Shown piece by piece: positions 33,404-41,984 of a stretch of DNA of 64,000 nucleotides. Source of the DNA: an uncultured Pseudokineococcus sp. (GTDB lineage Bacteria > Actinomycetota > Actinomycetes > Actinomycetales > Quadrisphaeraceae); assembly GCF_947499845.1 (NCBI RefSeq), contig NZ_CANMPM010000011.1, positions 1 through 64,000 of the forward strand, in the 5' to 3' direction. A program made the position numbers and the translations under genes. The notes under the pieces are model-generated. The model worked only from the letters and a program-made list of their open reading frames with translations. It did not search any database and was not told the DNA's origin. The first letter of the stretch is position 1. Every line of letters starts with the position of its first letter.

Positions 33404-34458
33404 AGCCGCGCCGCCTCGAGGAGGCGGGCGGTCGCCCCGCCGTCGTCGGAGGGGCACCAGCGCTCCACGAAGGCGGCGCGTCGCTGCGCCCAGGCGTCGG
33501 TGACGGCCGGCAGCGCAGCCAGCGCCTCCTCCAGCGCGTCCTGCGTGCGCAGGACGGGCCCCGGCGACTCCTCGTCCAGGTCGAGGTAGAAGCCGCGCAG
33601 CCGGTCGCGGTAGTGCTCGAGGTCGTAGGCGTAGAGGAGCACCGGCAGGCCCGTCGGGGCGACGTCGAAGAGCGACGACGAGTAGTCGGTGACGAAGGCG
33701 TCGGCCGCCAGGTAGAGGTCCGCGATGTCGGGGTGGGCGCCGACGTCGAGGACCCGTTCGTGCTCGACGCCCGGGACGCGCTGCACGAAGTAGTGCAGCC
33801 GCATGAGGACCCGCCAGCCCTCGCCGAGGTGGTCGGCGAGGCGGGCCGCGTCCAGGCCGAGCGGGACGCCCGGCTCGAGGAGGTCCTCGTCGTCGCGCCA
33901 CGTGGGGGCGTAGAGCACGGCCCTCTCGCCGTCGGCGAGCCCCAGGCGGGCCCGGACGGCGGCGCGGCGCTCGCCGGCGTCGGGCGCGTGGAGGACGTCG
34001 TTGCGCGGGTACCCCGTGCTCAGCACCGGGCCCTGGTAGCGGAAGGCGCTGCGCAGCAGCTCGCTGCCGGCCGCGCCGGGCCCGACGAGGCAGCTCCACC
34101 GGTCGACCTCGGCCTGCAGGCGGGCCATGAGCTCGCCGTCGTACTGGGTGTGCGCGTCGCCGTGGATCCGCTTGAGGGGGGTCCCGTGCCAGGTCTGCAC
34201 GTAGGTGCAGCCGGGCGTGGGCTCCCAGTCGAGCGGCATGTGCGTGTTGGCGACGACGACGTCGGCCCGCCGCAGCGCCGCGTCCGCCTCGGGCGTGCCG
34301 ACGCCGACGGTCGTGACGCCCGCGGGGAAGCCCGCGCGGTGCCGCTCGTCCAGCAGCCAGACGTGCTCGGCGTCGTCGCCGCGCGACACCAGCGCCTCGT
34401 GGACGGCCCGGGGGTTGTCGGCGTAGCGCCCGTTGAAGCTGTTGTAGACGACGCGCAC
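33400..34458 (-). CDS. CDP-glycerol:poly(glycerophosphate) glycerophosphotransferase family protein
   Basis: 352-aa glycosyltransferase-like enzyme of the TagB/TagF family that transfers glycerol- or ribitol-phosphate to cell-wall teichoic-acid-like polymers at the inner membrane surface. Diagnostic segments are YVQTWHGTPLKRIHGD, the VLYAPTWRDDEDL block and the C-terminal nucleotide site LYLAADAFVTDYSSSLFDVAPTG plus PVLLYAYDLEHYRD. The start is GTG 34458. At 352 aa it lacks the N-terminal extra domain of long TagF proteins, so it may be a primase-like or decoration enzyme. Confidence 0.9.
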   Translation of the reverse strand: MRVVYNSFNGRYADNPRAVHEALVSRGDDAEHVWLLDERHRAGFPAGVTTVGVGTPEADAALRRADVVVANTHMPLDWEPTPGCTYVQTWHGTPLKRIHGDAHTQYDGELMARLQAEVDRWSCLVGPGAAGSELLRSAFRYQGPVLSTGYPRNDVLHAPDAGERRAAVRARLGLADGERAVLYAPTWRDDEDLLEPGVPLGLDAARLADHLGEGWRVLMRLHYFVQRVPGVEHERVLDVGAHPDIADLYLAADAFVTDYSSSLFDVAPTGLPVLLYAYDLEHYRDRLRGFYLDLDEESPGPVLRTQDALEEALAALPAVTDAWAQRRAAFVERWCPSDDGGATARLLEAARL

Positions 34459-34685
34459 GCGCTCGGTCTCCCGTCCTCCGCGGCGGCCGAGCCCGGCGCC
34501 GGCCGCCCGCCCGCGAGGCTACCGACCGGCGGTGCGGCTCCCGGACGCCGCGGGGCGGCCCCGGCGGGCCTCGGGGTGCGGCGCGCCCCCGCGCGGAGCA
34601 GGGTGTCCCCAGGTCCAGACCAGGGCCGACGACGTCCGCGCCGCGACGTCGCGCGGCACCCGGCCCTGCTCCCCGCCGACGCGCC

Positions 34686-35045
34686 TCAGCCTCGTCGCGG
34701 CCCCTTGCGCACCTTGTGGCTCCCGTCGCAGTACGGGGCGAGCGAGGAGCGCCCGCACCGGCACAGGGCCACCGTGCTCCGCCGGCGCTCCACGGGCTCG
34801 CCGTCCGTGCCGACGATGTCGACGTCGCCGCGCACGAGCAGGGGCCCGTCGGGGCAGACCGTGATCGTGGCGCCGCCGTCCCTCCCGGGGCCCTCGGCGT
34901 CGCGGGCGGGCGGGGGGAGGGCGTCGTCGTCCTGCGAGGTCGGCGCCCCTGGCTCCGCCCCGGACTCCCGCGCAGCGGGGACGGGGGCGAGCGGGGGGCG
35001 CGAGGAGGAGACCACCGCCCGAGCGTGAGCGACGGCGGCACGCAC
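34686..35045 (-). CDS. CDGSH-type iron-sulfur domain protein
   Basis: Protein of up to 119 aa whose C-terminal 45 aa form a CDGSH [2Fe-2S] domain: ALCRCGRSSLAPYCDGSHKV has the C-x-C, C and H ligands. A preceding strand-rich part (ITVCPDGPLLVRGDVDIVG) is typical of single-CDGSH bacterial proteins. The real start is unsure: GTG 35045 leaves only 20 bp to the divergent gene, and a start nearer residue 50 would still include the domain. Such proteins are electron or cluster carriers; its partner here is the divergent iron-dependent redox enzyme. Confidence 0.82.
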   Translation of the reverse strand: MRAAVAHARAVVSSSRPPLAPVPAARESGAEPGAPTSQDDDALPPPARDAEGPGRDGGATITVCPDGPLLVRGDVDIVGTDGEPVERRRSTVALCRCGRSSLAPYCDGSHKVRKGPRRG

Positions 35046-35065
35046 CGCGAGCCGGGGAGCCGGAG

Positions 35066-36205
35066 ATGACGAGCACGACCAGCACCACCAGCACGAGCGA
35101 ACGCAGCACCGCCGCAGGCCCGTCCGACCGCACCGCCGACCGCGCCGGTCCCGTCGCCGTCGGGCTGCCCACCGGCCGTGGACCGGTGTCCGACGCCGTC
35201 GTCGACGTCCTCGCGGGCGGGCCGACGACGCCCGCCGACCTGCGCCGCACGACCGCCGCCGAGCTCGACCGGCGCGCGCTCGCGGCCGACGAGCTGCTGC
35301 GCGACGAGGACCTGCAGCTCGCCCTGTGGACCCTCCAGGAGCTGTCCTTCCGCGGCTTCGGCGGGGCCGGCGACCGCTTCGAGTGGGACCTCGACGTCGT
35401 CGCCGCGCGGCAGCTGCTGGAGGGCGCGCTGGAGGCCGCGCTGCGGGAGGTCGTCCCGGTGCCGACGGGCGTGGCGCCCGAGGAGGTGCCCGAGGCCCTC
35501 TTCGCGCTCACGGCCGAGGAGGGGCCCGGCGCGCTGTCGACGCACCTGGCCCGGCGCGCGACGCTCGACCACTTCCGCGAGCTCATGGTCCACCGGTCCG
35601 TCTACCACCTCAAGGAGGCGGACCCCCACACCTGGGCCATCCCGCGCCTCGAGGGCTCGGTGAAGGCGGCCATGGTGGAGATCCAGGCCGACGAGTACGG
35701 CGGCGGGCGCCCCGAGCGCATGCACGCGGCCCTCTTCGCCCGCACGATGCGCGCCCTCGGGCTCGACGACACCTACGGCGGCTACGTCGACGAGGTGCCG
35801 GCGACCACGCTCGTCAGCTCCACCGCCATGGCCCTGTTCGGGCTCAACCGGCGGCTCGTCGGCGCCGTCGTCGGGCACCTCGCGGCGTTCGAGATGACGT
35901 CGTCGCTGCCCAACCGCCGCTACGGCGCGGGCATGCGGCGCCTCGGCTTCGACCGCGACGCGACGTGGTTCTTCGACGAGCACGTCGAGGCCGACGCCGT
36001 CCACGAGCAGATCGCGGCGCACGACCTGGCCGGTGGCTTCGCCCGCCAGCACCCCGACCGCACCGACGACGTCCTGCTCGGGGCGTCCGTCGCCATGGCG
36101 CTCGACGACGTGGCGGGCGACCACCTGCTCGCGTCGTGGGAGGCCGGCCGGTCGTCGCTGCGCGGCGCCCACGCCGTCGAGGACCTGCTGGCCCCGGCCG
36201 CCTGA
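35066..36205 (+). CDS. Iron-containing redox enzyme family protein (haem-oxygenase-like fold)
   Basis: 379-aa member of the HO-like diiron/iron redox family. Candidate metal ligands are in LWTLQELSFRGFGG, the KAAMVEIQADEYGGGRPERMHAALFARTM segment (E-x6-D/E-x-Y-G pattern) and the C-terminal FDEHVEADAVHEQIAAHD, where E/H residues recur. N-terminal 40 aa are Ser/Thr-rich and probably flexible. ATG 35066 is preceded by a weak GGGGAG. It is divergent, by 20 bp or less, from the CDGSH iron-sulfur gene, an arrangement that suggests electron delivery between them. Reaction unknown. Confidence 0.8.
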   Translation: MTSTTSTTSTSERSTAAGPSDRTADRAGPVAVGLPTGRGPVSDAVVDVLAGGPTTPADLRRTTAAELDRRALAADELLRDEDLQLALWTLQELSFRGFGGAGDRFEWDLDVVAARQLLEGALEAALREVVPVPTGVAPEEVPEALFALTAEEGPGALSTHLARRATLDHFRELMVHRSVYHLKEADPHTWAIPRLEGSVKAAMVEIQADEYGGGRPERMHAALFARTMRALGLDDTYGGYVDEVPATTLVSSTAMALFGLNRRLVGAVVGHLAAFEMTSSLPNRRYGAGMRRLGFDRDATWFFDEHVEADAVHEQIAAHDLAGGFARQHPDRTDDVLLGASVAMALDDVAGDHLLASWEAGRSSLRGAHAVEDLLAPAA

Positions 36206-36255
36206 CCGGAGCACGACGAGGGCGCCGACCGGTGCCCGGAACGCGAGGAGGACCC

Positions 36256-36816
36256 GTGAGCGGACCGAGGGACACCATCACGAGCGCCGTGCGCGGCGCC
36301 GTCCAGGGCGTGGCGGGGAAGGTGGGGGAGGTCGTCGGACGGCGCTCGTCCGGCGCCCAGCAGACCCTGACCGTCGGGCGGCCCGTCGACGACGTCGCGG
36401 CGCTGTGGCGCGACCCCGCCGCCGTCCGCCAGGCGCTCGGCGACGCCGGGACGGTCGAGGCCGACGGCGACCGCTGGACCTGGCGCCTGGCCCGGCCGGG
36501 CTCGGACGACCCGGTCGAGTGGCGCACGACGCTCGTCGAGGGCGGCCCGTCGACGGCGTTCCCCGGCTCGTCCGTCGTGCTGCGCTGGAGCGACCCCGAC
36601 GACGGCTCGGAGGCGGCGAGCGAGCTCGTCGTCGTCCTGCGGGAAGCGCCGCAGGACCTCGGCACCGAGCAGGTGGTCCGCCTGGACCTGCCCGTGCCGG
36701 ACCTCGCGGCCGGGGCGTTGGCCCTGGCCCTCGGCTACCGCGCCCGGGCCCTGGTCATGACGGGCGAGGTGCCGACCATCACGCCCCAGCCCGCCGGCCG
36801 GAGCGCCGACCGGTGA
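36256..36816 (+). CDS. SRPBCC-fold protein (START/polyketide-cyclase-like)
   Basis: 186-aa protein with an N-terminal amphipathic segment and an SRPBCC-like body: GRPVDDVAALWRDPAAVRQALGDAG is the typical opening strand and helix, DPVEWRTTLVEGG and GSSVVLRWSDP are core strands, and the C-terminal long helix is DLAAGALALALGYRARALVMTGE. The fold makes a ligand pocket; ligand unknown. GTG 36256 has AGGAGGA (36246-36252) upstream. It lies 50 bp after the redox enzyme and 57 bp before the alcohol dehydrogenase, all one direction, probably one transcript. Confidence 0.75.
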   Translation: MSGPRDTITSAVRGAVQGVAGKVGEVVGRRSSGAQQTLTVGRPVDDVAALWRDPAAVRQALGDAGTVEADGDRWTWRLARPGSDDPVEWRTTLVEGGPSTAFPGSSVVLRWSDPDDGSEAASELVVVLREAPQDLGTEQVVRLDLPVPDLAAGALALALGYRARALVMTGEVPTITPQPAGRSADR

Positions 36817-36873
36817 GGCGCACGCGCCCGGCCCGGCCCGCCGCCGCCCCCACCCCGACCTGCAGGAGCTGAC

Positions 36874-38040
36874 ATGCGCGCCCTCGTCTGGAACGGCGTG
36901 AACGACCTCGCGGTCGAGACCGTCGACGACCCCACGCTGCTCAACCCGCACGACGTCGTCCTGCGGGTCGGCCTGACCGTGACCTGCGGGTCCGACCTCC
37001 ACTTCATCGACGGGTACCTGCCCGGCATGCGCCCCGGCGACGTCTTCGGGCACGAGTTCATGGGCGAGGTCGTCGAGGTGGGCTCGCAGGTGAGCCGGAC
37101 GGAGGTCGGCGACCGGGTGACCGTGCCGTCCTTCGTCTCGTGCGGGGAGTGCTGGTACTGCTCGCGCGGCATGCCGTCGCTGTGCGACACGACCAATCCC
37201 AACGCCGCCCTGCAGCAGCCGGTCCTGGGCTACCCGGGCGGCGGCATCTACGGCTACACGCACCCCTTCGGCGGGTACCAGGGCTCGCACGCCGAGTACG
37301 TGCGGGTGCCCTTCGGCGACGTCAACTGCTTCACGGTGCCCGAGGACGTCACCGACGTGCAGGCGCTCTTCGCCTCCGACGCCCTCGCGACGGGGTACAC
37401 GGGCGCCGTCTTCTGCGACGTGCAGCCGGGCGACACCGTCGCCGTCTTCGGGGCGGGCGGCGTCGGGCTCATGGCCGCGGCCAGCGCCCGCGCGCTCGGC
37501 GCCGGGCGCACGATCGTCGTCGACCGCTTCCCCGAGCGGCTCGCCATCGCCCGCGCGCAGGGCTCGGAGGTGCTCGACTACACGGAGGTCGACAGCGTCC
37601 AGGAGGCGCTGCGGGAGATGACGGGCGGCCGAGGGCCCGACTCGGTCGTCGAGGCCGTGGGGATGGAGGGTCACGGGACGGGCGTCCAGCACGTCGTCGA
37701 CCGGGCCAAGCAGGCCGTGCGCGCCTCGACGGACCGGGCGACGCCGCTGCGCGAGGCGATCATGGCGTGCCGGAAGGGCGGGGTCGTCTCCGTCCTCGGC
37801 GTCTACGGCCTCACCGACTCCTTCCCCATGGCGATGGTGACGAACAAGGGCCTCACCATCCGCTCGGCGCAGCAGTTCGGCCAGACCCACATGGCCGCGA
37901 TGCTCGAGCACGTGCGGGCCGGGCGGATCGACCCGACGCCGCTCGCGACGCACACCATGCCGCTCGAGGAGTCGGTCGAGGGCTACCGCCTCTTCAAGGA
38001 GAAGGAGGACGGCTGCGTGCGCGCGGTCTTCCGGCCCTGA
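36874..38040 (+). CDS. Zinc-dependent alcohol/formaldehyde dehydrogenase family protein
   Basis: 388-aa medium-chain dehydrogenase. Catalytic zinc ligands are seen in VTCGSDLHFIDG (Cys) and FGHEFMGEV (His-Glu), the structural zinc cluster in SCGECWYCSRGMPSLC (four Cys), and the NAD(P) Rossmann site in VAVFGAGGVGLMAAASARALG. The insertion around residues 110-135 (PVLGYPGGGIYGYTHPFGGY) is typical of the glutathione-independent formaldehyde dehydrogenase-like group. ATG 36874 is preceded by CAGGAGC. Substrate not determined. Confidence 0.9.
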   Translation: MRALVWNGVNDLAVETVDDPTLLNPHDVVLRVGLTVTCGSDLHFIDGYLPGMRPGDVFGHEFMGEVVEVGSQVSRTEVGDRVTVPSFVSCGECWYCSRGMPSLCDTTNPNAALQQPVLGYPGGGIYGYTHPFGGYQGSHAEYVRVPFGDVNCFTVPEDVTDVQALFASDALATGYTGAVFCDVQPGDTVAVFGAGGVGLMAAASARALGAGRTIVVDRFPERLAIARAQGSEVLDYTEVDSVQEALREMTGGRGPDSVVEAVGMEGHGTGVQHVVDRAKQAVRASTDRATPLREAIMACRKGGVVSVLGVYGLTDSFPMAMVTNKGLTIRSAQQFGQTHMAAMLEHVRAGRIDPTPLATHTMPLEESVEGYRLFKEKEDGCVRAVFRP

Positions 38041-38071
38041 CGCCTCGGCCCTCACGTCGGCCGGCCCGCCT

Positions 38072-38166
38072 CGAGTCCGACGTCCGGTGCCGGGTCCGAC
38101 GTCCGACCTGTCCCGAGCAGCGCAGGACCCGCGGTACGTCGGACTCGCGGTCTCGCGTCGGACTCG
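38072..38166. repeat. Two direct and two inverted copies of a CGAGTCCGACG repeat
   Basis: CGAGTCCGACG at 38072-38082 and a near copy (GGGTCCGACG) at 38092-38101 face exact inverted copies CGTCGGACTCG at 38137-38147 and 38156-38166. They lie between convergent genes and resemble (9 of 10 bases, GAGWCCGACG) the repeats at 51.56-52.68 kb. Confidence 0.65.
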
Positions 38167-38216
38167 GCGCCCGAGGTCGTCGACAGTCGCGGCGAGCCCC
38201 CGCCTCCGGGCGACGC

Positions 38217-38268
38217 GGAGGTGGCAGCACCTCGTCGCGGTGGAGCGCGACGAGGGGCTGCCACCTCC
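38217..38268. terminator. Nested 22-bp hairpin between convergent genes
   Basis: GGAGGTGGCAGC (38217-38228) pairs with GCTGCCACCTCC (38257-38268), and inside it CCTCGTCGCG (38230-38239) pairs with CGCGACGAGG (38246-38255), leaving a GTGGAG loop and one A-G mismatch. Likely bidirectional terminator for the alcohol dehydrogenase and ThuA genes. Confidence 0.75.
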
Positions 38269-38297
38269 AGCGGTGACGCCCGGTCCCTCAGCGCTCC

Positions 38298-39002
38298 TCA
38301 GAGGTCGCGGGCCGCCCAGAGAAGGCCGCGCTCGACGATCGTGCGCACGGCGGGCTGGCGCAGGACGTCGGGGTCGTGCCCCGGCGTGCAGACGAACACG
38401 CGCCCGTCGCCCCACTGCCGGGTCCACACCGCCGGCGACGTCACCGGGCGGTGCCACTCGTCCCAGGGGCGCACGGCCTGCGTCGTCGTCGCGAGGACGT
38501 CGCAGTAGTCGTCGGTGAGCACCCAGTACTGCTCGGTGACGAGGTCGAAGTCCTCGACCCCTGCGGTGATCGGGTGGTCGGCGGCCGCCGGGAGCATCTC
38601 GACCCGGTAGGGCACGTAGTTGTCCTGCGGGCCGCCCTCCCGCTCCTCCGGCGCCTTGCCCGGGTGGCAGGCGAACTGGCCGCCGACGAGCTGCAGGTAG
38701 TCCGAGGACGCGCGGTAGGAGTCGGCGATGCCGCCGTGCCAGCCGGCGAAGCCGGTGCCGCGGGCGACGGCGGCGCGCAGCCCCGCGAGCTCGTCCGCCT
38801 CGATGCTCGTCATCGTCATGCACTGGAGGACGAGGTCGACGCCGGCCATGTACTCGGCCTCGGCGTAGACGGCGGTGGAGTCCTCGACCACGCGCACGTC
38901 GAAGCCGTGCTCGCGCAGGTGGGGGATGAAGAGGTCCGTGGCCTCGACGGGGTGGTGCCCGTCCCAGCCGCCGCGGACGACGAGGGCGCTGCGCTCAGCC
39001 AC
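38298..39002 (-). CDS. ThuA-domain protein
   Basis: 234-aa protein of the trehalose-utilisation ThuA family (class I glutamine-amidotransferase-like fold). Visible: SALVVRGGWDGHHPVEATDL at the N-terminus, GFAGWHGGIADSYRASSDY with the fold's central loop, the histidine stretch and C-terminal GDGRVFVCTPGHDPDVL. ThuA proteins act in disaccharide oxidation pathways with a MocA-type dehydrogenase; the exact chemistry is poorly known. GTG 39002 overlaps the upstream MocA gene by 8 bp, so the two are coupled. Confidence 0.9.
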   Translation of the reverse strand: MAERSALVVRGGWDGHHPVEATDLFIPHLREHGFDVRVVEDSTAVYAEAEYMAGVDLVLQCMTMTSIEADELAGLRAAVARGTGFAGWHGGIADSYRASSDYLQLVGGQFACHPGKAPEEREGGPQDNYVPYRVEMLPAAADHPITAGVEDFDLVTEQYWVLTDDYCDVLATTTQAVRPWDEWHRPVTSPAVWTRQWGDGRVFVCTPGHDPDVLRQPAVRTIVERGLLWAARDL

Positions 39003-40215
39003 GGGGGCCTCCCCCCGTCGTCGCGCCGGCCAGCTCGACGAGGCCCTCCACGGGCGCCGGGCGCTCGCAGGTCGTCGTCGTCGCGACGGACGCGCCCGTC
39101 GCCGAGGCCTCCTCGAGGCGGGCCATGACGTCGACGACGTGCAGCGCCACCTCGGCGCTCGCGCGGTGGGGAGCGCCGGTGCGGAGGGCGAGCGCGAGGT
39201 CGGCGAGCCCGTACCCGCGCCCCGCGCCCAGGTAGCCGGCCCGCGGCGGGACCTCGTCCCACACGGCGCCGCGCAGGGGCTGGCGCGCCGCCCGGGCGAC
39301 CTCGACCGTGCCGTCGAAGTGGTTCGGGTCAGGGACGGAGAGCGAGCCCTCGGTGCCGTGGACCTCGATCGGCGGGGTGCGGGAGGCCCAGGCGTCGAAG
39401 CTCATGACGAGGGTCGTCAGGGCGCCGGAGGCGTGCTCGAGCACGCCGGTGACGTGGGTGTCGGTCGTGACGCCGACGCGCTCGCCCTCGCGCGGGCCCG
39501 ACCCGATGACGCGCTCGTCGCGGGGGCGCGCGCTCAGGCCGGTGACGCGGACGACGGGGCCGAGCAGGTGCACGAGCGCCGTCAGGTAGTACGGGCCCAT
39601 GTCCTGCAGCGGGCCGCCGCCCGGCTGGTAGTAGAAGTCGGGGTTCGGGTGCCAGCGCTCGTGGCCGGCCGTCGTCATCGTCGCCGTGGCGGCGTGGGGC
39701 ACCCCGATCTCCCCGGCGTCGACGAGCGCGCGCGCCGTCTGGACGCCGGTGCCGAGCACCGTGTCCGGCGCGCAGCCGACGCGGCGGCCGGCGCGGCGGG
39801 CGGCCTCGACGACGGTGAGGGCGTCGGCGGACGTCGTGGCCAGCGGCTTCTCGCCGTAGAAGGCCTTGCCCGCGGCCAGCGCCTGCAGGGCGACGTCCGC
39901 GTGCCCGGCGGGGAGGGTGAGGCCGAGGACGACGTCCACGTCGTCGGCGGCGAGCAGGCCCGGCACGTCGAGCGCGCGGGCGCCGTCGTGCTCGGCCGCC
40001 AGGGCCTCGGCGCGCTCGGGGACGGCGTCCGCCACCGCGACCACCCGCAGCTGGGGCAGGCGCTGCACGGCGAGGGAGTACTGGGCGCTGATGACGCCGG
40101 CGCCGACGACGCCGACCCGGAGCGGGTCCCGGTCGTCCGGGTCGGCCCCTGAGCCCCGGCTCGTCCCCGGGGCGGGGTGGGCGGTGCTGGCGGTCGGGGG
40201 GTGCTGGTCGGTCAT
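38995..40215 (-). CDS. Gfo/Idh/MocA family oxidoreductase
   Basis: 406-aa NAD(P)-dependent sugar oxidoreductase. The Rossmann motif VGVVGAGVISAQYSLAV lies after a disordered 32-aa leader; the catalytic EKPLATT motif, the CAPDTVLGTGVQTARALVDAG segment and the GPLQDMGPYYLTALVHLLG motif are all present. Start ATG 40215. Pairing with ThuA points to oxidation of a sugar or sugar derivative. No transporter for it is adjacent; the ABC importer at 22.5-25.8 kb has no visible link. Confidence 0.92.
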   Translation of the reverse strand: MTDQHPPTASTAHPAPGTSRGSGADPDDRDPLRVGVVGAGVISAQYSLAVQRLPQLRVVAVADAVPERAEALAAEHDGARALDVPGLLAADDVDVVLGLTLPAGHADVALQALAAGKAFYGEKPLATTSADALTVVEAARRAGRRVGCAPDTVLGTGVQTARALVDAGEIGVPHAATATMTTAGHERWHPNPDFYYQPGGGPLQDMGPYYLTALVHLLGPVVRVTGLSARPRDERVIGSGPREGERVGVTTDTHVTGVLEHASGALTTLVMSFDAWASRTPPIEVHGTEGSLSVPDPNHFDGTVEVARAARQPLRGAVWDEVPPRAGYLGAGRGYGLADLALALRTGAPHRASAEVALHVVDVMARLEEASATGASVATTTTCERPAPVEGLVELAGATTGGGPRG

Positions 40216-40282
40216 CCCGGTCCTCTCGCGCGGCGCCACGTGCGCCCGGGTGCGGCGCTCGCACCGTCGTCGAGGACCCATC

Positions 40283-40315
40283 CTGGGGGAGCGACGCGGT
40301 GCGGCGCTCCCCCAG
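40283..40315 (-). terminator. Terminator of the Asp23 operon
   Basis: CTGGGGGAGCG (40283-40293) pairs perfectly with CGCTCCCCCAG (40305-40315), 11 bp with an 11-base loop, 60 bp past the last gene of the Asp23 operon. The loop and flank repeat GGTGCGGCGCTC, also present at 40249-40260. Confidence 0.7.
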
Positions 40316-40374
40316 GGGGTGGTGCGGTCGTCCTGCGGCGGGCGAGCCCTCCGCGGACGAGGCCCTCCGCGGCC

Positions 40375-40977
40375 TCAGGCGACGGACCGGCTGGGCTCCC
40401 GCTCGGTGCGGGCGACCCGGAGCCGGACGCGCGGGCGCAGGTCGTCCCGGCCGCCGGCCCGGTGCAGCTCGGCCGCGGCGTCGTCGGACCCGCGCGCCAC
40501 GACCCGCAGGTCGGCCCACGGCTCGACGACGGCGCGCACCTCGGCGACGAGCCGGCCCCGCTCCTCGACGACGCTCCCGCGGGCGGAGCGGACGCCGTGC
40601 GCCTGCTCGACCCGGGCGGCGAGGGCGTCGGCGAGGGCGCCCCCGTCCAGCCGGTCGCGGCCCGCGGGCCCGCCGGAGGAGGCTCCGCCCGCCCTCCGCA
40701 GCGCGAGGGCGCCGGGCGAGCGCGGCGGGACGTGGCGCAGCAGCCACGCCAGCCCGAGCAGCACGAGCACGACGCCCGCCGCGAGGCTGGCCGCGCCCCA
40801 CCAGGAGGCCTCGAGGACGCTCGCCGCTCCTGCCGTGGGCAGGCTCTCCGGCGCCCCGGGCAGCACGGCGCCCAGCTGCCCGAGGCCCCACGCGGCGGCC
40901 CCGGCGCCCGCGACGACGAGGACGAGGTCGAGCACGAGCAGCACGGCGCGGTCGCCGGCCGCCGACCGGCGGCTCAC
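40375..40977 (-). CDS. AmaP-like membrane anchor protein of Asp23 cluster
   Basis: 200-aa protein with two membrane helices (RAVLLVLDLVLVVAGAGAAAW and ASWWGAASLAAGVVLVLLGLAWLL) joined by an external loop, followed by a cytosolic region (GGALADALAARVEQAHGVRSARGS, GRLVAEVRAVVEPWADL) resembling the alkaline-shock membrane anchor AmaP that tethers Asp23 to the membrane. GTG 40977 overlaps the previous stop as GTGA. It is the last gene of the first Asp23 operon. Confidence 0.8.
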   Translation of the reverse strand: MSRRSAAGDRAVLLVLDLVLVVAGAGAAAWGLGQLGAVLPGAPESLPTAGAASVLEASWWGAASLAAGVVLVLLGLAWLLRHVPPRSPGALALRRAGGASSGGPAGRDRLDGGALADALAARVEQAHGVRSARGSVVEERGRLVAEVRAVVEPWADLRVVARGSDDAAAELHRAGGRDDLRPRVRLRVARTEREPSRSVA

Positions 40978-41984
40978 GACGCGCTCCCGGCGGTCTCGGT
41001 GCGCACCCGCACGCGGGGCGCGGGGCGCAGGACGCCGAGGCGGTCCGCGACCGCGGCGCGCACGGCGGCGTCGTCGAGCGGTCCGGTGGCCCGGGCGCTG
41101 ACCTCGACGCTGCGGCGGCCGGTGCTGGCGCCGGCGTCGAGGACGCCGTCGACGGAGCGGGCGGCGCCGGCGGCGACGCGCGCGACGTCGCGGCGGTGGA
41201 GCACCACGCCGCTGCGGGACTCGACGCCGACCCAGCGGCGTCGCCGCCGGGACAGGCCGAGGACGACGAGGAGCAGGCCGACCACCGCGACGCCGACGCC
41301 GACCGCCGTCACGGCGGACGAGGGCGCCAGGCCGTCGAGGGCCTGCACCGGGCCGGCGAGCCACGAGCTCCCGCCGAGGACGCCGAGCGCGACGAGGCCC
41401 TCGTGGCCCAGCAGCGCGCCGAGCGCGACGACGACGAGCGCGAGGACGCAGGCCGCGACGGTGACGCCGACGGCGGCCGTGGGGGCCGGCGCGGCGCGCA
41501 GCCCGCCCGCCCCGGCGGGGGCGGCGCCTGTCTCCCGGCCGGTGTCGTGCTCGGCGTCAGGAGCGAGGGCGTGCACCTCGACGTCGACGGCGTCGACCTG
41601 CACGCCGCCGAGGTCGTGGAGCCGCCCGGCGACGCGCTCGCGGACCCGCTGGGCGAGCTCCGGGGCCGGCGCCGGCCACGCGGCGCCGACCCGCACGGCC
41701 ACGCGGGCGCGGCCGCCGGCGTGGTCGACGTCGACGGACGGCAGGGAGCCACCCAGGACGCCGCCGAGGCGGCCGTCGTCCCCGCGCGCGCCGTCGACCT
41801 CGAGGACGGCGGTGCGGGCCAGCGCCTCGAGGACGCGGTCGGCGACGACGAAGGAGCCGCGCTCCTCCGCGGCGGAGCGGCTGCGGGAGCCGTCCCCGTC
41901 CCGGGCGGAGCGGTGCGCCTCGGAGGGGCGAGGCCTCTCGGAGGAGCGGGGCGCGCCCCGCGGCGGTGCGGTCGCCTCAGCCAC
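40974..41984 (-). CDS. Asp23-DUF6286 fusion protein
   Basis: 336-aa fusion. Residues about 45-150 are an Asp23/Gls24 domain (SFVVADRVLEALARTAVLEV, RARVAVRVGAAWPAPAPELAQR, GGVQVDAVDVEV); after a linker come two membrane helices (VGVTVAACVLALVVVALGAL; AVTAVGVGVAVVGLLLVVLGL) and a DUF6286 domain (VGVESRSGVVLHRRDVARVA, RSVEVSARATGPLDDAAVR). In the paralogous cluster at the end of the window these are two genes (63260-63688 and from 63685) with an ATGA overlap, so the stop was lost here or gained there. GTG 41984 overlaps the upstream small gene by 8 bp. The result is a membrane-tied Asp23 protein. Confidence 0.85.
   Translation of the reverse strand: MAEATAPPRGAPRSSERPRPSEAHRSARDGDGSRSRSAAEERGSFVVADRVLEALARTAVLEVDGARGDDGRLGGVLGGSLPSVDVDHAGGRARVAVRVGAAWPAPAPELAQRVRERVAGRLHDLGGVQVDAVDVEVHALAPDAEHDTGRETGAAPAGAGGLRAAPAPTAAVGVTVAACVLALVVVALGALLGHEGLVALGVLGGSSWLAGPVQALDGLAPSSAVTAVGVGVAVVGLLLVVLGLSRRRRRWVGVESRSGVVLHRRDVARVAAGAARSVDGVLDAGASTGRRSVEVSARATGPLDDAAVRAAVADRLGVLRPAPRVRVRTETAGSAS

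Noticed and set aside
34595-34672. Hairpin GGAGCAGGG/CCCTGCTCC after the CDGSH gene as terminator
   Set aside because: Arms of 9 bp are perfect, but they are separated by 60 bases, so the structure is doubtful as an intrinsic terminator.
33023-36214. A continuous minus-strand frame that joins the hypothetical gene, part of the CDP-glycerol region and the redox gene antisense
   Set aside because: Only the last 126 codons behave as a gene; the rest is an antisense shadow of better supported genes.
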